Positions 17,506 to 25,466 of a stretch of 64,000 nucleotides of DNA are shown in pieces; within the stretch, counting starts at the first letter, position 1, and the number at the start of each line of letters is the position of its first letter. Under the pieces are notes generated by a model. It did no database searches. It was not told where the DNA came from and saw only the letters and a list, made by a program, of their open reading frames with translations. A program made the position numbers and the translations under genes. The stretch is from Bordetella petrii (lineage in GTDB: Bacteria > Pseudomonadota > Gammaproteobacteria > Burkholderiales > Burkholderiaceae_B), in contig NC_010170.1 in assembly GCF_000067205.1 (NCBI RefSeq), positions 3,906,001 to 3,970,000 of the forward strand. Reading direction: 5' to 3'.

Positions 17506-18635
17506 CGGAAAAGGAACAAGACCAGGCACAAGCACAAGCCTCACAAGAGGGGAATCCTAAAGACGCTAATCTGGAGCGGGAAACACTGAATCTGGAAGCA
17601 ACCGGGCGCAGCGCCCCACGCGGTGCCCGCGCATTTCTGTGGCTCACCATTCTGATCGCTGTGGCAGTGGCTGCCGGCGTGCTCATGAAGGTCTGGAGCC
17701 GCGAACCAGCGGCAAAAGCCGATAGCGGTCTGGAAGCCGATCAAAGCGGCATTACCAATCGCCTCAAAGCCCCCGAGGTAGAGCGTCCCGCGCCACCTCC
17801 AGCACTGCCGCCTCCGACGCCCGAACCAACGGTGGCGCCCAACTACAACGTCCCGTCACCCATGCCCGCAGCTCCGCCTCCCGTCGATGAGCTTACCCAG
17901 CGCCGGCTGGCCAGCCCGCTACAGGCGGGTGGCGCAGACGCAAGCGGCGCGACCCCAAGCCAGTCAAATGGCCCCCAAGGCCCTTATAGCGATGCTGGTC
18001 CCCTGGCCGACAAGCTGCGACCGCTGGAGCTGGCCCCATCGGTGGCCGGGCAACTGGGTGACCGCAACTTCCTGCTCACGCAAGGCACCATGATCGACTG
18101 CACCCTGCAGACCAAACTGGTCAGCACCCAGTCCGGGCTCCTGACGTGTCTGGCCACGCACGATGTCATGAGCGCCAACGGCAAGGTCAAGCTCATTGAT
18201 GCCGGCACCAAGTTCACGGGCTATCAGTCTGGGGGCATACAGCAGGGCCAGGCGCGCGCCTTTGTGACATGGAACCGGCTGGAAACGCCTACCGGGGTCA
18301 TCGTGAACCTAAGTTCCCCCGGCACCGGCCCGCTGGGCGAAGCGGGATTGGGCGGACATATCGACAACCACTTCTGGGAACGCTTTGGCAACGCCATCCT
18401 TCTTTCTCTGGTGGGCGACTTCGGTAACTGGGCATCCAATCAAGGGCAATCGGGCAGCAACAACATCCGCTTTGACAACACCGCCGAGGGTGGTCAGGAA
18501 GCGGTTGCAAAGATTCTGGAAAAGTCCCTGGACATTCCTCCCACCCTTTACAAGAACCAGGGCGAGCGTATCGGCATCATGGTCGCCCGTGATCTGGATT
18601 TCAGTCACGTCTATGAGCTTGAACCCATCCACTGA
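17502..18635 (+). CDS. virB10: VirB10-like channel-spanning protein
   Basis: This 377-residue protein has a cytoplasmic tail, one membrane helix (LTILIAVAVAAGVLMKVW, residues ~48-66), a long proline-rich periplasmic segment (PPPALPPPTPEPT), and the C-terminal TrbI/VirB10 domain with LTQGTMIDCTLQTKL near residue 190 and ARDLDFSHVYEL at the end. It couples inner-membrane ATP use to the outer-membrane pore. It overlaps virB9 by four bases and virB11 by 23. Confidence 0.92.
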   Translation: MTEKEQDQAQAQASQEGNPKDANLERETLNLEATGRSAPRGARAFLWLTILIAVAVAAGVLMKVWSREPAAKADSGLEADQSGITNRLKAPEVERPAPPPALPPPTPEPTVAPNYNVPSPMPAAPPPVDELTQRRLASPLQAGGADASGATPSQSNGPQGPYSDAGPLADKLRPLELAPSVAGQLGDRNFLLTQGTMIDCTLQTKLVSTQSGLLTCLATHDVMSANGKVKLIDAGTKFTGYQSGGIQQGQARAFVTWNRLETPTGVIVNLSSPGTGPLGEAGLGGHIDNHFWERFGNAILLSLVGDFGNWASNQGQSGSNNIRFDNTAEGGQEAVAKILEKSLDIPPTLYKNQGERIGIMVARDLDFSHVYELEPIH

Positions 18636-19632
18636 AGCGATCCCCTTTGATCGATCCATTGCGGTTCGCACCTTTCTGCGGCCTTTGTCCAAACATCAGG
18701 AGGATCCCAATGTCACTGAAATCGCCATCGTGCGAGCCGGTGAGCTTTACACCCGCACACGCGGTGCCTGGCAGCTTCACGAGTGCCCCCAGCTTTCCTA
18801 CCCCCACCTGGAGGCCCTGGCCACGGCGCTGGCCGCGTACAACCACATGGCACGTAGCCCCATCCAATCTGTCGTCCTGCCCGATGGCGAGCGCGGCCAG
18901 ATCGTATTGCCACCAGCCTGCATTGACGGCACGTTGGCTATCAACATCCGAAAGCACGCCCAAGTGGCCCTTTCATTGGAAGAGCTGCAGGCACAAGGCG
19001 CTTTTGAGGCCACTCACGACGCCACCGCCCAATACACGCCGGACGGGCTTTCGAAAACCGACCTGGAACTGATGGCCCTGAAGGACGGTGGTGACATTCC
19101 CGGATTCCTGCTCGCTGCCATTCAGGCTCGCAAGAACCTGGTCATCTCCGGCGCGACAGGTTCGGGCAAAACCACCTTTGCAAGATCGCTGATCGACCGG
19201 GTGCCCGTCGATGAACGCCTGGTCACCATCGAGGACGTGCATGAACTCATTCTGCCCCGACACAGAAACCGCATTCATCTGATGTATGGCGGCACACGCG
19301 GTCGAGTTTCAGCCACCGAAAGCCTGGCCGCCTGCATGCGCTTATCGCCAGACCGGATATTCCTTGCCGAGCTGCGCGGCCCTGAAACCTGGGATTACCT
19401 GGCGGCCTTGAATACCGGACATCCAGGATCCGTCACCACCACCCACGCCAACGGGGCAGCCGATGCCTTTGACCGCCTGGCGATGCTCATCAAGCAATCG
19501 CCCACGGGCGGCAACCTCGACCTGCCAACCATTCAGACATTTCTGCGCCAGACCGTAGATATCGTGCTGCATTTCGAGCGGTTTCGCCTGAAAGAACTCT
19601 GGTTTGAGCCCAGGCGACAAGCCATCGGCTGA
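18613..19632 (+). CDS. virB11: VirB11-like hexameric traffic ATPase
   Basis: This 339-residue ATPase starts inside the end of virB10 (ATG at 18613, giving MSLNPSTEAIPFDRS). The N-terminal domain is followed by the RecA-like domain with Walker A GATGSGKTT at residues 180-188 (Lys186), the Asp box TIEDVHEL, and a His box THANGAADAFDRL. It switches the channel between pilus assembly and DNA transport. A longer upstream frame is a shadow of virB10. Confidence 0.92.
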   Translation: MSLNPSTEAIPFDRSIAVRTFLRPLSKHQEDPNVTEIAIVRAGELYTRTRGAWQLHECPQLSYPHLEALATALAAYNHMARSPIQSVVLPDGERGQIVLPPACIDGTLAINIRKHAQVALSLEELQAQGAFEATHDATAQYTPDGLSKTDLELMALKDGGDIPGFLLAAIQARKNLVISGATGSGKTTFARSLIDRVPVDERLVTIEDVHELILPRHRNRIHLMYGGTRGRVSATESLAACMRLSPDRIFLAELRGPETWDYLAALNTGHPGSVTTTHANGAADAFDRLAMLIKQSPTGGNLDLPTIQTFLRQTVDIVLHFERFRLKELWFEPRRQAIG

Positions 19633-19647
19633 ACCGCAGCCAACAAC

Positions 19648-19659
19648 GCCCTGAAGGGC
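19648..19659. promoter_or_regulatory. Short hairpin between virB11 and the initiator gene
   Basis: GCCCT/AGGGC around GA forms a small inverted repeat followed by ATCCATTTCC. It resembles the hairpin before virB5 (13978) and the GCCC-TTTC-GGGC hairpin at 21081-21092. Its function is unknown. Confidence 0.3.
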
Positions 19660-19779
19660 ATCCATTTCCATCACTGCGGCCGGGCATCGCTTTACTCGCT
19701 CGCATCTACCCCTGAACCCGTGTGAGGCGCTGCACACGATCCAGGCAGGCCTTGTATGGGCTCGCCTGGAGCTTTACCC

Positions 19780-20697
19780 ATGACCTCATCCACCCGTGTG
19801 CCTTTTCACAAGGACAACAATCTGCTGCGCCTGTCAGCAGCCATGCAACGCGCTCAGCAAAAGGCCACGCAGGCCCTGGCCGCCGCAGCAGAAAGACAGG
19901 CCTCAACCCCAACGCCATTCATGTTGCCGGGCATCAATGAAACGGCGCGCGCCATCCCTAACTACATCGCCCGAAGCGCCATCTTTGCGCCGGTTCGCCG
20001 GGGCTGGCGCACCCTGCACGATGACACCGTGTTTCTGGAAGGCAGCAACATCCTGCTCAAAGGATCCGGCAAACAGTTAAGCGAAGACCACGCCGACATC
20101 TGGATGCACGCGATGTATCTGCAGACCACGGCTCTATTGGGCGAAGCGCCAACGATCAACCGGGCCGATTTCCTACGCGGCATGGGCAGGCCCACAGGGG
20201 GCAGCGCCTACGAATGGCTGCATGAAGGCATGAAAGACCTGGCTCGCTTCACATTGTGCATTGAGGCCCGCAGAAAGGATGGCTCAGTCAAATACAGCTA
20301 TGGCAAACACCCGTCAACACGAGTTCTTGCCATGCTAGGCGGCTTCGATTACCACGAGCCTACCGGCAGCTATACCTTGTACGCCGATCCTCGTTGGGCG
20401 CAAATCTTCGGCAACCGAGAGTATGCCCTGGTGGACTGGACCAAGCGCCTGCAAATGCGCCATGACCTGTCCAAAAGCCTGCAGCGCCTGATCGGCACAT
20501 CCGCCGACATCCAGCAAAAATATAGCCTGGACATTCTCAAGCAACGCGCCCAATACACCGGTCGCATGCGTGATTTTCGAACGAGCCTGGAGCGCAGCCT
20601 GACAGAACTGGAAGCGCTGCAAGTAATCGCAGAACCCCACATAGAAACCGCCACCCGGGGCCATGAACAAGCGGTCTGGACACGACTGGATCGCTAG
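19780..20697 (+). CDS. TrfA-like plasmid replication initiator
   Basis: This 305-residue protein matches the TrfA family, which binds origin iterons and recruits host DnaA/DnaB. Matching stretches are PNYIARSAIFAPVRRGWRT (compare TrfA PNGFLRSALF), LSEDHADIWMHAMYL, FLRGMGRPTGGSAYEWL, TGSYTLYADPRWAQIFGN, and the C-terminal MRDFRTSLERSLTELEAL. The ATG at 19780 has GGAG eight bases upstream; 19756 is an alternative. Just downstream is an iteron cluster with a perfect DnaA box, as expected for an initiator gene placed beside its origin. Such a gene in an integrase-bearing element suggests autonomous replication after excision. Confidence 0.85.
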   Translation: MTSSTRVPFHKDNNLLRLSAAMQRAQQKATQALAAAAERQASTPTPFMLPGINETARAIPNYIARSAIFAPVRRGWRTLHDDTVFLEGSNILLKGSGKQLSEDHADIWMHAMYLQTTALLGEAPTINRADFLRGMGRPTGGSAYEWLHEGMKDLARFTLCIEARRKDGSVKYSYGKHPSTRVLAMLGGFDYHEPTGSYTLYADPRWAQIFGNREYALVDWTKRLQMRHDLSKSLQRLIGTSADIQQKYSLDILKQRAQYTGRMRDFRTSLERSLTELEALQVIAEPHIETATRGHEQAVWTRLDR

Positions 20698-20964
20698 ATT
20701 CTCCATCGTCATAACATCGCGCCCGACTTCCAAAAACAGCCGATTCAAGGGTCTTTTCCGGGCTGTGGATAAGTGGTTTCTACCGTCGTCATAGCATCGC
20801 GCCTGCATCGTCATAAGATCGCGGCTTCTCGTCACAGCATCGCGCTTTATCGTCATAGCATCGCGCATCATTTCTGGAAAACCGCATAAACAGGCGCTTT
20901 CCAGCCGCCAAAACGCCTTCTACCTTATTTCTACCTTACTTCTACCAACGAGGCCTGTGAATAA
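20698..20964. other. Iteron-type replication origin (oriV candidate)
   Basis: Five copies of the 15-mer CGTCATAGCATCGCG (with one or two changes) occur at 20707, 20787, 20809, 20830 and 20851, all in the same direction. The last four are spaced 21-22 bases apart, which is two helical turns. A perfect DnaA box in reverse (TGTGGATAA) lies at 20764-20772 between the first and second copies, and a near match (TGTGAATAA) at 20956-20964. An AT-richer stretch with TTATTTCTACC repeats lies at 20926-20946. This is the classic composition of an iteron origin, and it sits directly behind a TrfA-like gene. Confidence 0.82.
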
Positions 20965-21148
20965 GTCGGGCTATCCGCTTACCGAGCACGCGCCATCCTG
21001 TCTGCACAACTCCGACCGTCTTGAATCGTCACGCTGGGCATCCGCACAGCGGCTGCATCGGTCAGCAACGGAGCACATTCGCCCTTTCGGGCATCTCCTC
21101 TCTCATCCCTCATCACTGCCCTTCAAGGCACAGGGCAAAGGAAATTTC

Positions 21149-21637
21149 ATGAGCACGACCATCGACACCCGCATGCTCAACATTGTTCAACGAGCCACTC
21201 ACTACGGCATCGGCACCATGAGCCTGGGCGAAGCCCTGATCGCCGCTCTAGTGCTCGATCGCAGCGACTGGCTCCATGAACGAGGCTATAGCATCGCCGA
21301 AGCTCTGGATCGAATCGGCCCGGGCTGGGCGGCCCGCCTCCCCGAGGTGGCCAGGCAATTTCACACCAACGTGACCCAAGCCCGATCTCGATTTTCCTTC
21401 GAGATCGTTCCCCACCACTCCGAGACCGGCGGCTACACCCTGCGCCTGCTTGATGACGGCCAGGAAGTCGGCGGCGGACAGTTCTCTGCACAGGGTAAGT
21501 CGGTTCGATTCGCTGACGAGCAGTCCGCCTACGACGAAGCGTTGGCCGCAGGCTGTTCGTGGCTGGCAGGCCAAGGTCTTTCCCGAACGGTCGCACTGAG
21601 CGACCCCGTGTTCACCTCAACCCCTGGAAACCTATGA
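21149..21637 (+). CDS. Hypothetical protein linked to replication/stability genes
   Basis: This is a 162-residue soluble protein. The start at 21149 follows CAAAGGAAA; upstream in-frame codons fall in the origin region and are unlikely. The N-terminal part looks helical (IVQRATHYGIGTMSLGEALIAALVLDRSDWL) and the C-terminal part beta-rich (GGYTLRLLDDGQEVGGGQFS). I do not recognise the family. It overlaps the next gene by four bases (ATGA), so it belongs with the stb-like operon; a DNA-binding or partition accessory role is possible. Confidence 0.6.
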   Translation: MSTTIDTRMLNIVQRATHYGIGTMSLGEALIAALVLDRSDWLHERGYSIAEALDRIGPGWAARLPEVARQFHTNVTQARSRFSFEIVPHHSETGGYTLRLLDDGQEVGGGQFSAQGKSVRFADEQSAYDEALAAGCSWLAGQGLSRTVALSDPVFTSTPGNL

Positions 21638-22071
21638 ATGAATCTCCATCCATAACGCGCTACCGGGACACACTCGCATCCCTGGATCCTCGTATCAGCC
21701 TCGCTGCACAGTTGCGCGCGCTGTTTCCCTTGATCGAGGCTGAGCTGGCTGTCGGTGTTCCCCATGCTGCCGTGCTGGACGATCTGGCCGCCGCAGGCCT
21801 GAAGGTACAACGCAGCACCTACGCCATCACGTTGTACCGCTGGCGCAAGGCCCAGCGACCAGCAGCCAGCCAACCAGCCTCGACAATGAAACCGTCCTCA
21901 TCTCCTCCGGCACTTGATGCTATCCAAGGCCGACCGCGCAACATCCAGACACCCGGCGATTTGCGCAAGATTCGCGACATGCAGATAGACCTGGAGGCTT
22001 TGCGCCGTGAAGGCCTGGCCAATCGTACACAGACTGCTGACAGCAACCCCACCAAAAGGAATAAACCATGA
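21634..22071 (+). CDS. TraK/StbA-like DNA-binding accessory protein
   Basis: This is a 145-residue protein. The segment LRALFPLIEAELAVGVPHAAVLDDLAAAGLKVQRSTYAI region (residues ~24-62) and the following LYRWRKAQR match the helical pattern of TraK/StbA-type proteins of conjugative plasmids, in which an N-terminal helical unit precedes a YxxxLxRxR motif. The C-terminus is Pro/Ser-rich and disordered. It is the first gene of an apparent three-gene stb-like group, overlapping its neighbours by four bases on each side. It probably binds DNA near oriT or its own promoter. Confidence 0.6.
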   Translation: MNESPSITRYRDTLASLDPRISLAAQLRALFPLIEAELAVGVPHAAVLDDLAAAGLKVQRSTYAITLYRWRKAQRPAASQPASTMKPSSSPPALDAIQGRPRNIQTPGDLRKIRDMQIDLEALRREGLANRTQTADSNPTKRNKP

Positions 22072-22775
22072 AAGTCGCCGTCCTGAACTACACCGGCTCC
22101 GTTGGCAAGACAGTTGCCGCCTCTCACCTTCTGGCGCCACGCATGAACAGCGCACAGATCTTTGCAGTGGAATCCACCAACGAAACGGGCGCCGACCTGG
22201 GCCTGAATGTCGATCAGCTACGCGGTGAACACTTTGGACGATTATTCCGCGATTTGCTCACCCGCGAAGATGCGATTGTCGATGTAGGCGCCAGCAACAT
22301 CGAAGATTTTCTGACGCACATGATGCGCTATGAAGATGCTCACCAAGAAATGAACTACTTCGTACTGCCTGTCATCAATACCGGCAAGGCCCAGCGCGAA
22401 ACCATCAAGACCGTGGCTGCACTAGCGGAACTGGGCGTTGATCCAGAGCGAGTACGAATCCTTTTCAATCGGGTCGATACCAGCGTGCAGGATGAGTTTC
22501 CCTCGATCCTGGCCTATGCCGCCAAAACAGGTGAAGTGCAGGCCAACCCTCAGGCCGCCATTTACGAAAACGAAGTCTTCGAGCTGCTCGCCGACCAACG
22601 CACCACGATTGCCGATGTATTGGCTGACCAGACTGACTACCGCGCATTGCTTCGGTCTGCCGATCCTGAAGACCATGTCCGCATTTCACAGTTGAGCAAC
22701 CGGCACGCGCTGCGTGCCCTGGCCAAACCGGTTGACCGGCAAATGAATGCCGCCTTCAACGCCCTGTTTTCCTGA
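22068..22775 (+). CDS. StbB-like ParA-family ATPase
   Basis: This 235-residue P-loop protein has the Walker A variant TGSVGKT at residues 9-15 (Lys14), a DVGASN segment (residues ~66-71) replacing the usual DxPG, and NRVDTSV later. It matches the StbB/ParA-like group of plasmid stability and conjugation proteins, where it acts with StbA and StbC. There is no adjacent ParB or centromere repeat, which also favours StbB over a classical ParA. It overlaps the upstream gene by four bases. Confidence 0.75.
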   Translation: MKVAVLNYTGSVGKTVAASHLLAPRMNSAQIFAVESTNETGADLGLNVDQLRGEHFGRLFRDLLTREDAIVDVGASNIEDFLTHMMRYEDAHQEMNYFVLPVINTGKAQRETIKTVAALAELGVDPERVRILFNRVDTSVQDEFPSILAYAAKTGEVQANPQAAIYENEVFELLADQRTTIADVLADQTDYRALLRSADPEDHVRISQLSNRHALRALAKPVDRQMNAAFNALFS

Positions 22776-22786
22776 GCCCGGCCAGC

Positions 22787-23221
22787 ATGGAATCACACTC
22801 GAACTCCAGTGGCGCTCGTACCAAGCTGGATTTGCTGTACCACGAGGTGCTGGGTGAAGTAGCCCGCCTCGTCGATAGACTGGAAAGCGCCACCCAAAAC
22901 CTGGATGCGGTGCAAAAGCAGATGCAGACCATGGGCGAAGTTCAGCAAGTCCTGCCTCAGCAACTTGGCCGCCATCTCACCGCCACGATGGAAGCGGCAG
23001 CCAAACCCATCAATCAGCAGGCCCAGCACGCCATCCAGACCATGCTGAATGACACCGACAGCCGGCTGGATCAGTTGTCCCGGGATGCCGCCCAGTACGC
23101 CAGCATCGCCCACCGATCCGCACGACGTATGGCAATCATCGCCTTGGTCGTAGGCGGTACAGCAGGCATTCTGGGTGGCTTGCTGGCGGGCCTGGCCCTG
23201 GGCCAGATCCTGATCTCTTGA
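22787..23221 (+). CDS. StbC-like membrane protein
   Basis: This 144-residue protein has a long alpha-helical, glutamine-rich coiled coil (residues ~15-105) and one C-terminal membrane helix with a GxxxG-rich core (IIALVVGGTAGILGGLLAGLALG). Size, position after the StbB-like ATPase and topology fit StbC-type proteins; sequence alone does not prove it. The next gene, the coupling protein, begins 12 bases later. Confidence 0.6.
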   Translation: MESHSNSSGARTKLDLLYHEVLGEVARLVDRLESATQNLDAVQKQMQTMGEVQQVLPQQLGRHLTATMEAAAKPINQQAQHAIQTMLNDTDSRLDQLSRDAAQYASIAHRSARRMAIIALVVGGTAGILGGLLAGLALGQILIS

Positions 23222-23233
23222 GGACCGGCACTT

Positions 23234-24880
23234 ATGTCCACCTTGATCTCACCCATTACCCGGCGGCGCATTGCCGCCTTTTCTTTAGCCATCTTGCCCA
23301 CCGCCGCCTGGATGGCCGCTGCCACGTGGGGCAGCCACATGCACTGGCGAGACTGGAACGCCCAAACGTTCTGGCACTTTATGATACTGACGCCGCAGTA
23401 TCCAGTGCTCTACGGCGCACTGGGCATCGGTCTGGTCCTCGCCCTAGCGCTCATTCTGCTTATCGGGCGTACCACCAGAACTGAAGGATTTGAGGGCGCT
23501 GCCTACAAACGCTTTGTACGTGGCACGCGCACCACCTCTGCAAAAAGTCTAGCTCTCCAGTGCGAAGAAAGCGGCAAACAGCAAATCGACGTGGGGGGCA
23601 TCCCCATGCCGACCGCCAATGAAAACCTGCACCTGCTCATCACCGGCGCGACGGGTTCCGGCAAATCGGTGCTGTTGCGCAACATGGCCGCTTCAGTGCT
23701 CAGGCGCTCAAGGCACACTATGAACAACCGTTTACTCGGCCAAATGCCAGAGCGCAACGATCGAATGATCGTGATCGATCCCAATGGCGACCTACTCAGC
23801 AAATTCTGGCAACCCAACGATGTGATCCTGAATCCATACGATGCGCGCAGCCAGGGCTGGTCGTTCTTCAATGAGGTTCGCGCCGATTACGACTGGAAGC
23901 GGCTGGCCCACTCTATGGTTCCCATGAGCCAGGACAAAAACGCAGAAGAATGGAATGATTTCGGTCGCTTGCTGCTACGCGAGACGGCCAAAAAGCTCCA
24001 TCAATTGCAGGGCAACGAAGCCAGCATCATGGACTTGTTTCGCCTGTGCACCATTGAAGATCCCAAGGTCTTGAAGCAGTTTCTGGAAGGCACCCTGGCT
24101 GAATCCTTGTTTGTTGGTTCCAGCGAAGCCAGCAAAGCCCTTTCCTCCGCCCGCTTTGTGCTGTCAAACAAACTATCGGAACACACTGGGATGAAGCCGG
24201 GGAGATTCTCCATCCGGGATTGGTTGAGCAAGCCAAATGGCGGCAATCTGTACATCAACTGGCGCGAAGACATGATGAGTTCGATGAAGCCGCTAGTGTC
24301 CTCATGGGCTGACGTGTTCATCACTTCGATTCTGTCCATGCCGGAAAGCACACACCTCCGCTGGTGGCTGTTTATTGACGAACTGGCCAGCCTCGAGGCC
24401 TTGCCCTCACTGGAAGCAGGTTTAACCAAAGGCCGAAAAAGCGGTCTGCGCGTCGTGGCCGGCTTGCAAAGCACGTCCCAGCTGGAACACATCTACGGAC
24501 GCACCATGGCCACCACTATCCGCGCCAGCTTCCGCAACTTGGCAGTCCTGGGTGGCTCCCGCACCGACCCGCAGACGGCAAAGGACATGAGCGAAAGTCT
24601 GGGAAAACACGAAGTCGAACGGCCCAAATACAGCATCAGTCGGAGTGTGGATCATCGGAACACATCGGACAACATGGATCGGACGACGGAAGACGTAGTG
24701 ACCGCTGCGCAGATACAGGCACTGCCGCCGTTGGGGGGTTATGTCGCATTGGCAGGGGATTTTCCGATTGCGAGGGTGAGCTTGCCGTTCAGACAGTTTG
24801 GATCGTCAGCGATAGCGTTTCAAGAGTCGGGAAGAGTGCTGAATGCTGCTACTTCCACAACGACACCATCTAATGGCTAG
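23234..24880 (+). CDS. virD4: TrwB/VirD4-type coupling protein
   Basis: This 548-residue ATPase links the relaxosome to the secretion channel. Two N-terminal membrane helices (AAFSLAILPTAAWMAAATWG; YGALGIGLVLALALILLIG) precede the nucleotide-binding domain with Walker A GATGSGKS at residues 138-145 (Lys144), MIVIDPNGD, and the Walker B stretch LFIDELASLEALPSLEAGLT. The TrwB AAD-binding-like arrangement and the adjacent MobF relaxase start agree with a MobF-type system. The end is serine/threonine-rich. Confidence 0.92.
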   Translation: MSTLISPITRRRIAAFSLAILPTAAWMAAATWGSHMHWRDWNAQTFWHFMILTPQYPVLYGALGIGLVLALALILLIGRTTRTEGFEGAAYKRFVRGTRTTSAKSLALQCEESGKQQIDVGGIPMPTANENLHLLITGATGSGKSVLLRNMAASVLRRSRHTMNNRLLGQMPERNDRMIVIDPNGDLLSKFWQPNDVILNPYDARSQGWSFFNEVRADYDWKRLAHSMVPMSQDKNAEEWNDFGRLLLRETAKKLHQLQGNEASIMDLFRLCTIEDPKVLKQFLEGTLAESLFVGSSEASKALSSARFVLSNKLSEHTGMKPGRFSIRDWLSKPNGGNLYINWREDMMSSMKPLVSSWADVFITSILSMPESTHLRWWLFIDELASLEALPSLEAGLTKGRKSGLRVVAGLQSTSQLEHIYGRTMATTIRASFRNLAVLGGSRTDPQTAKDMSESLGKHEVERPKYSISRSVDHRNTSDNMDRTTEDVVTAAQIQALPPLGGYVALAGDFPIARVSLPFRQFGSSAIAFQESGRVLNAATSTTTPSNG

Positions 24881-25033
24881 ACTAATCGATCACGATTAGT
24901 TGCCCGCCACTCATCCACATAATCTGTGGATAAGCTTGTGTAAACCCTTCCTCCTTACCTTCAAGAGCTAGCACTGGTACGAGTTAGTGCCCTGCTGGCC
25001 AATTTCTCGCCAACACCCTTGCCTGGAGCTCAC
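24881..25033. other. Intergenic region with two palindromes, oriT candidate or terminator
   Basis: Immediately after the virD4 stop there is a perfect inverted repeat ACTAATCG/CGATTAGT with a four-base loop (24881-24900). A second one, ATCCACA/TGTGGAT with a five-base loop (24913-24931), contains a perfect reverse DnaA box (TGTGGATAA). A third, looser pair GCACT/AGTGC lies further on. The relaxase start follows at 25034. oriT could be here, but no nic-site consensus was recognised; the first repeat lacks a T-run and so is a poor terminator. Confidence 0.4.
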
Positions 25034-25118
25034 ATGATCTCGCACAGCCAGATCTATCGCGCCCGCGCGTCCCTTGCAACCCACTACTACGCCGATCAAG
25101 CCGATGATTACTTGAGCT
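25034..25118 (+). pseudogene. MobF (TrwC-like) relaxase, 28-codon 5' remnant
   Basis: ATG at 25034, after GGAG, opens MISHSQIYRARASLATHYYA and then DQADDY. The HYYxxQADDYY-like pattern is that of the N-terminus of MobF conjugative relaxases (compare the ADDYY motif in TrwC). The frame is cut at 25118 by an IS3-family element; the catalytic tyrosines (usually near residues 18-26) and the His triad with the helicase domain are not present downstream. Unless the remainder lies elsewhere, the element cannot start its own transfer. Confidence 0.72.
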
Positions 25119-25178
25119 TGCCCGCAAAAAATGGATCCCTTGCTGAGTGTGTAAAACTCACGCAAGGAGGGAGGAAAG

Positions 25179-25466
25179 ATGGGTAATCCGAGAGCTCGAT
25201 ATACGCAGGAATTCATGCTGGAAGCCGTGCGCATGGTCCGCGGCGGCCAGAGCATGGCGGCGGTGGCGAAGATACTGGGCATCAGCCCGAAGACGCTGCA
25301 CAACTGGGTGAAGGCCGATGCCGCTGGGAAGCTGAACGGCGCAGGCAAACAGGTTTCTCCAGAACAGATGGAGATTGCCCGGCTGCGCGCGGAGTTGGCA
25401 CGCGTGAAGATGGAGCGCGACATATTGGGAAAAGCCACGGCGTACTTTGCGAAGGTGTCGGCATGA
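25179..25466 (+). CDS. IS3-family OrfA (helix-turn-helix)
   Basis: This 95-residue protein has an N-terminal helix-turn-helix (YTQEFMLEAVRMVRGGQSMA; ILGISPKTLHNWVK) and a C-terminal leucine-zipper-like helix (MEIARLRAELARVKMERDIL), as in IS3 OrfA. It overlaps orfB by four bases; a frameshift-made OrfAB transposase is usual in the family. Confidence 0.92.
   Translation: MGNPRARYTQEFMLEAVRMVRGGQSMAAVAKILGISPKTLHNWVKADAAGKLNGAGKQVSPEQMEIARLRAELARVKMERDILGKATAYFAKVSA

Larger units (their letters stand above)
6390..25118. mobile_element. Integrative and conjugative element, left part with transfer and replication modules
   Basis: The stretch begins with a P4-type integrase next to a broken chromosomal gene and carries VirB1-VirB11, a TrfA-like initiator with iterons, stb-like genes, a TrwB/VirD4 coupling protein and the start of a MobF relaxase. 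Base composition is less GC-rich than the backbone. All genes point rightward. The right border is not visible: the transfer region is broken at 25118 by an IS, and all later sequence may also be element cargo. The exact left attachment core is not resolved; it should lie between about 6365 and 6400. Confidence 0.75.

Noticed and set aside
24881..24900. Rho-independent terminator after virD4
   Set aside because: The hairpin is AT-rich and has no following T-run; kept only as part of the oriT/regulatory candidate.
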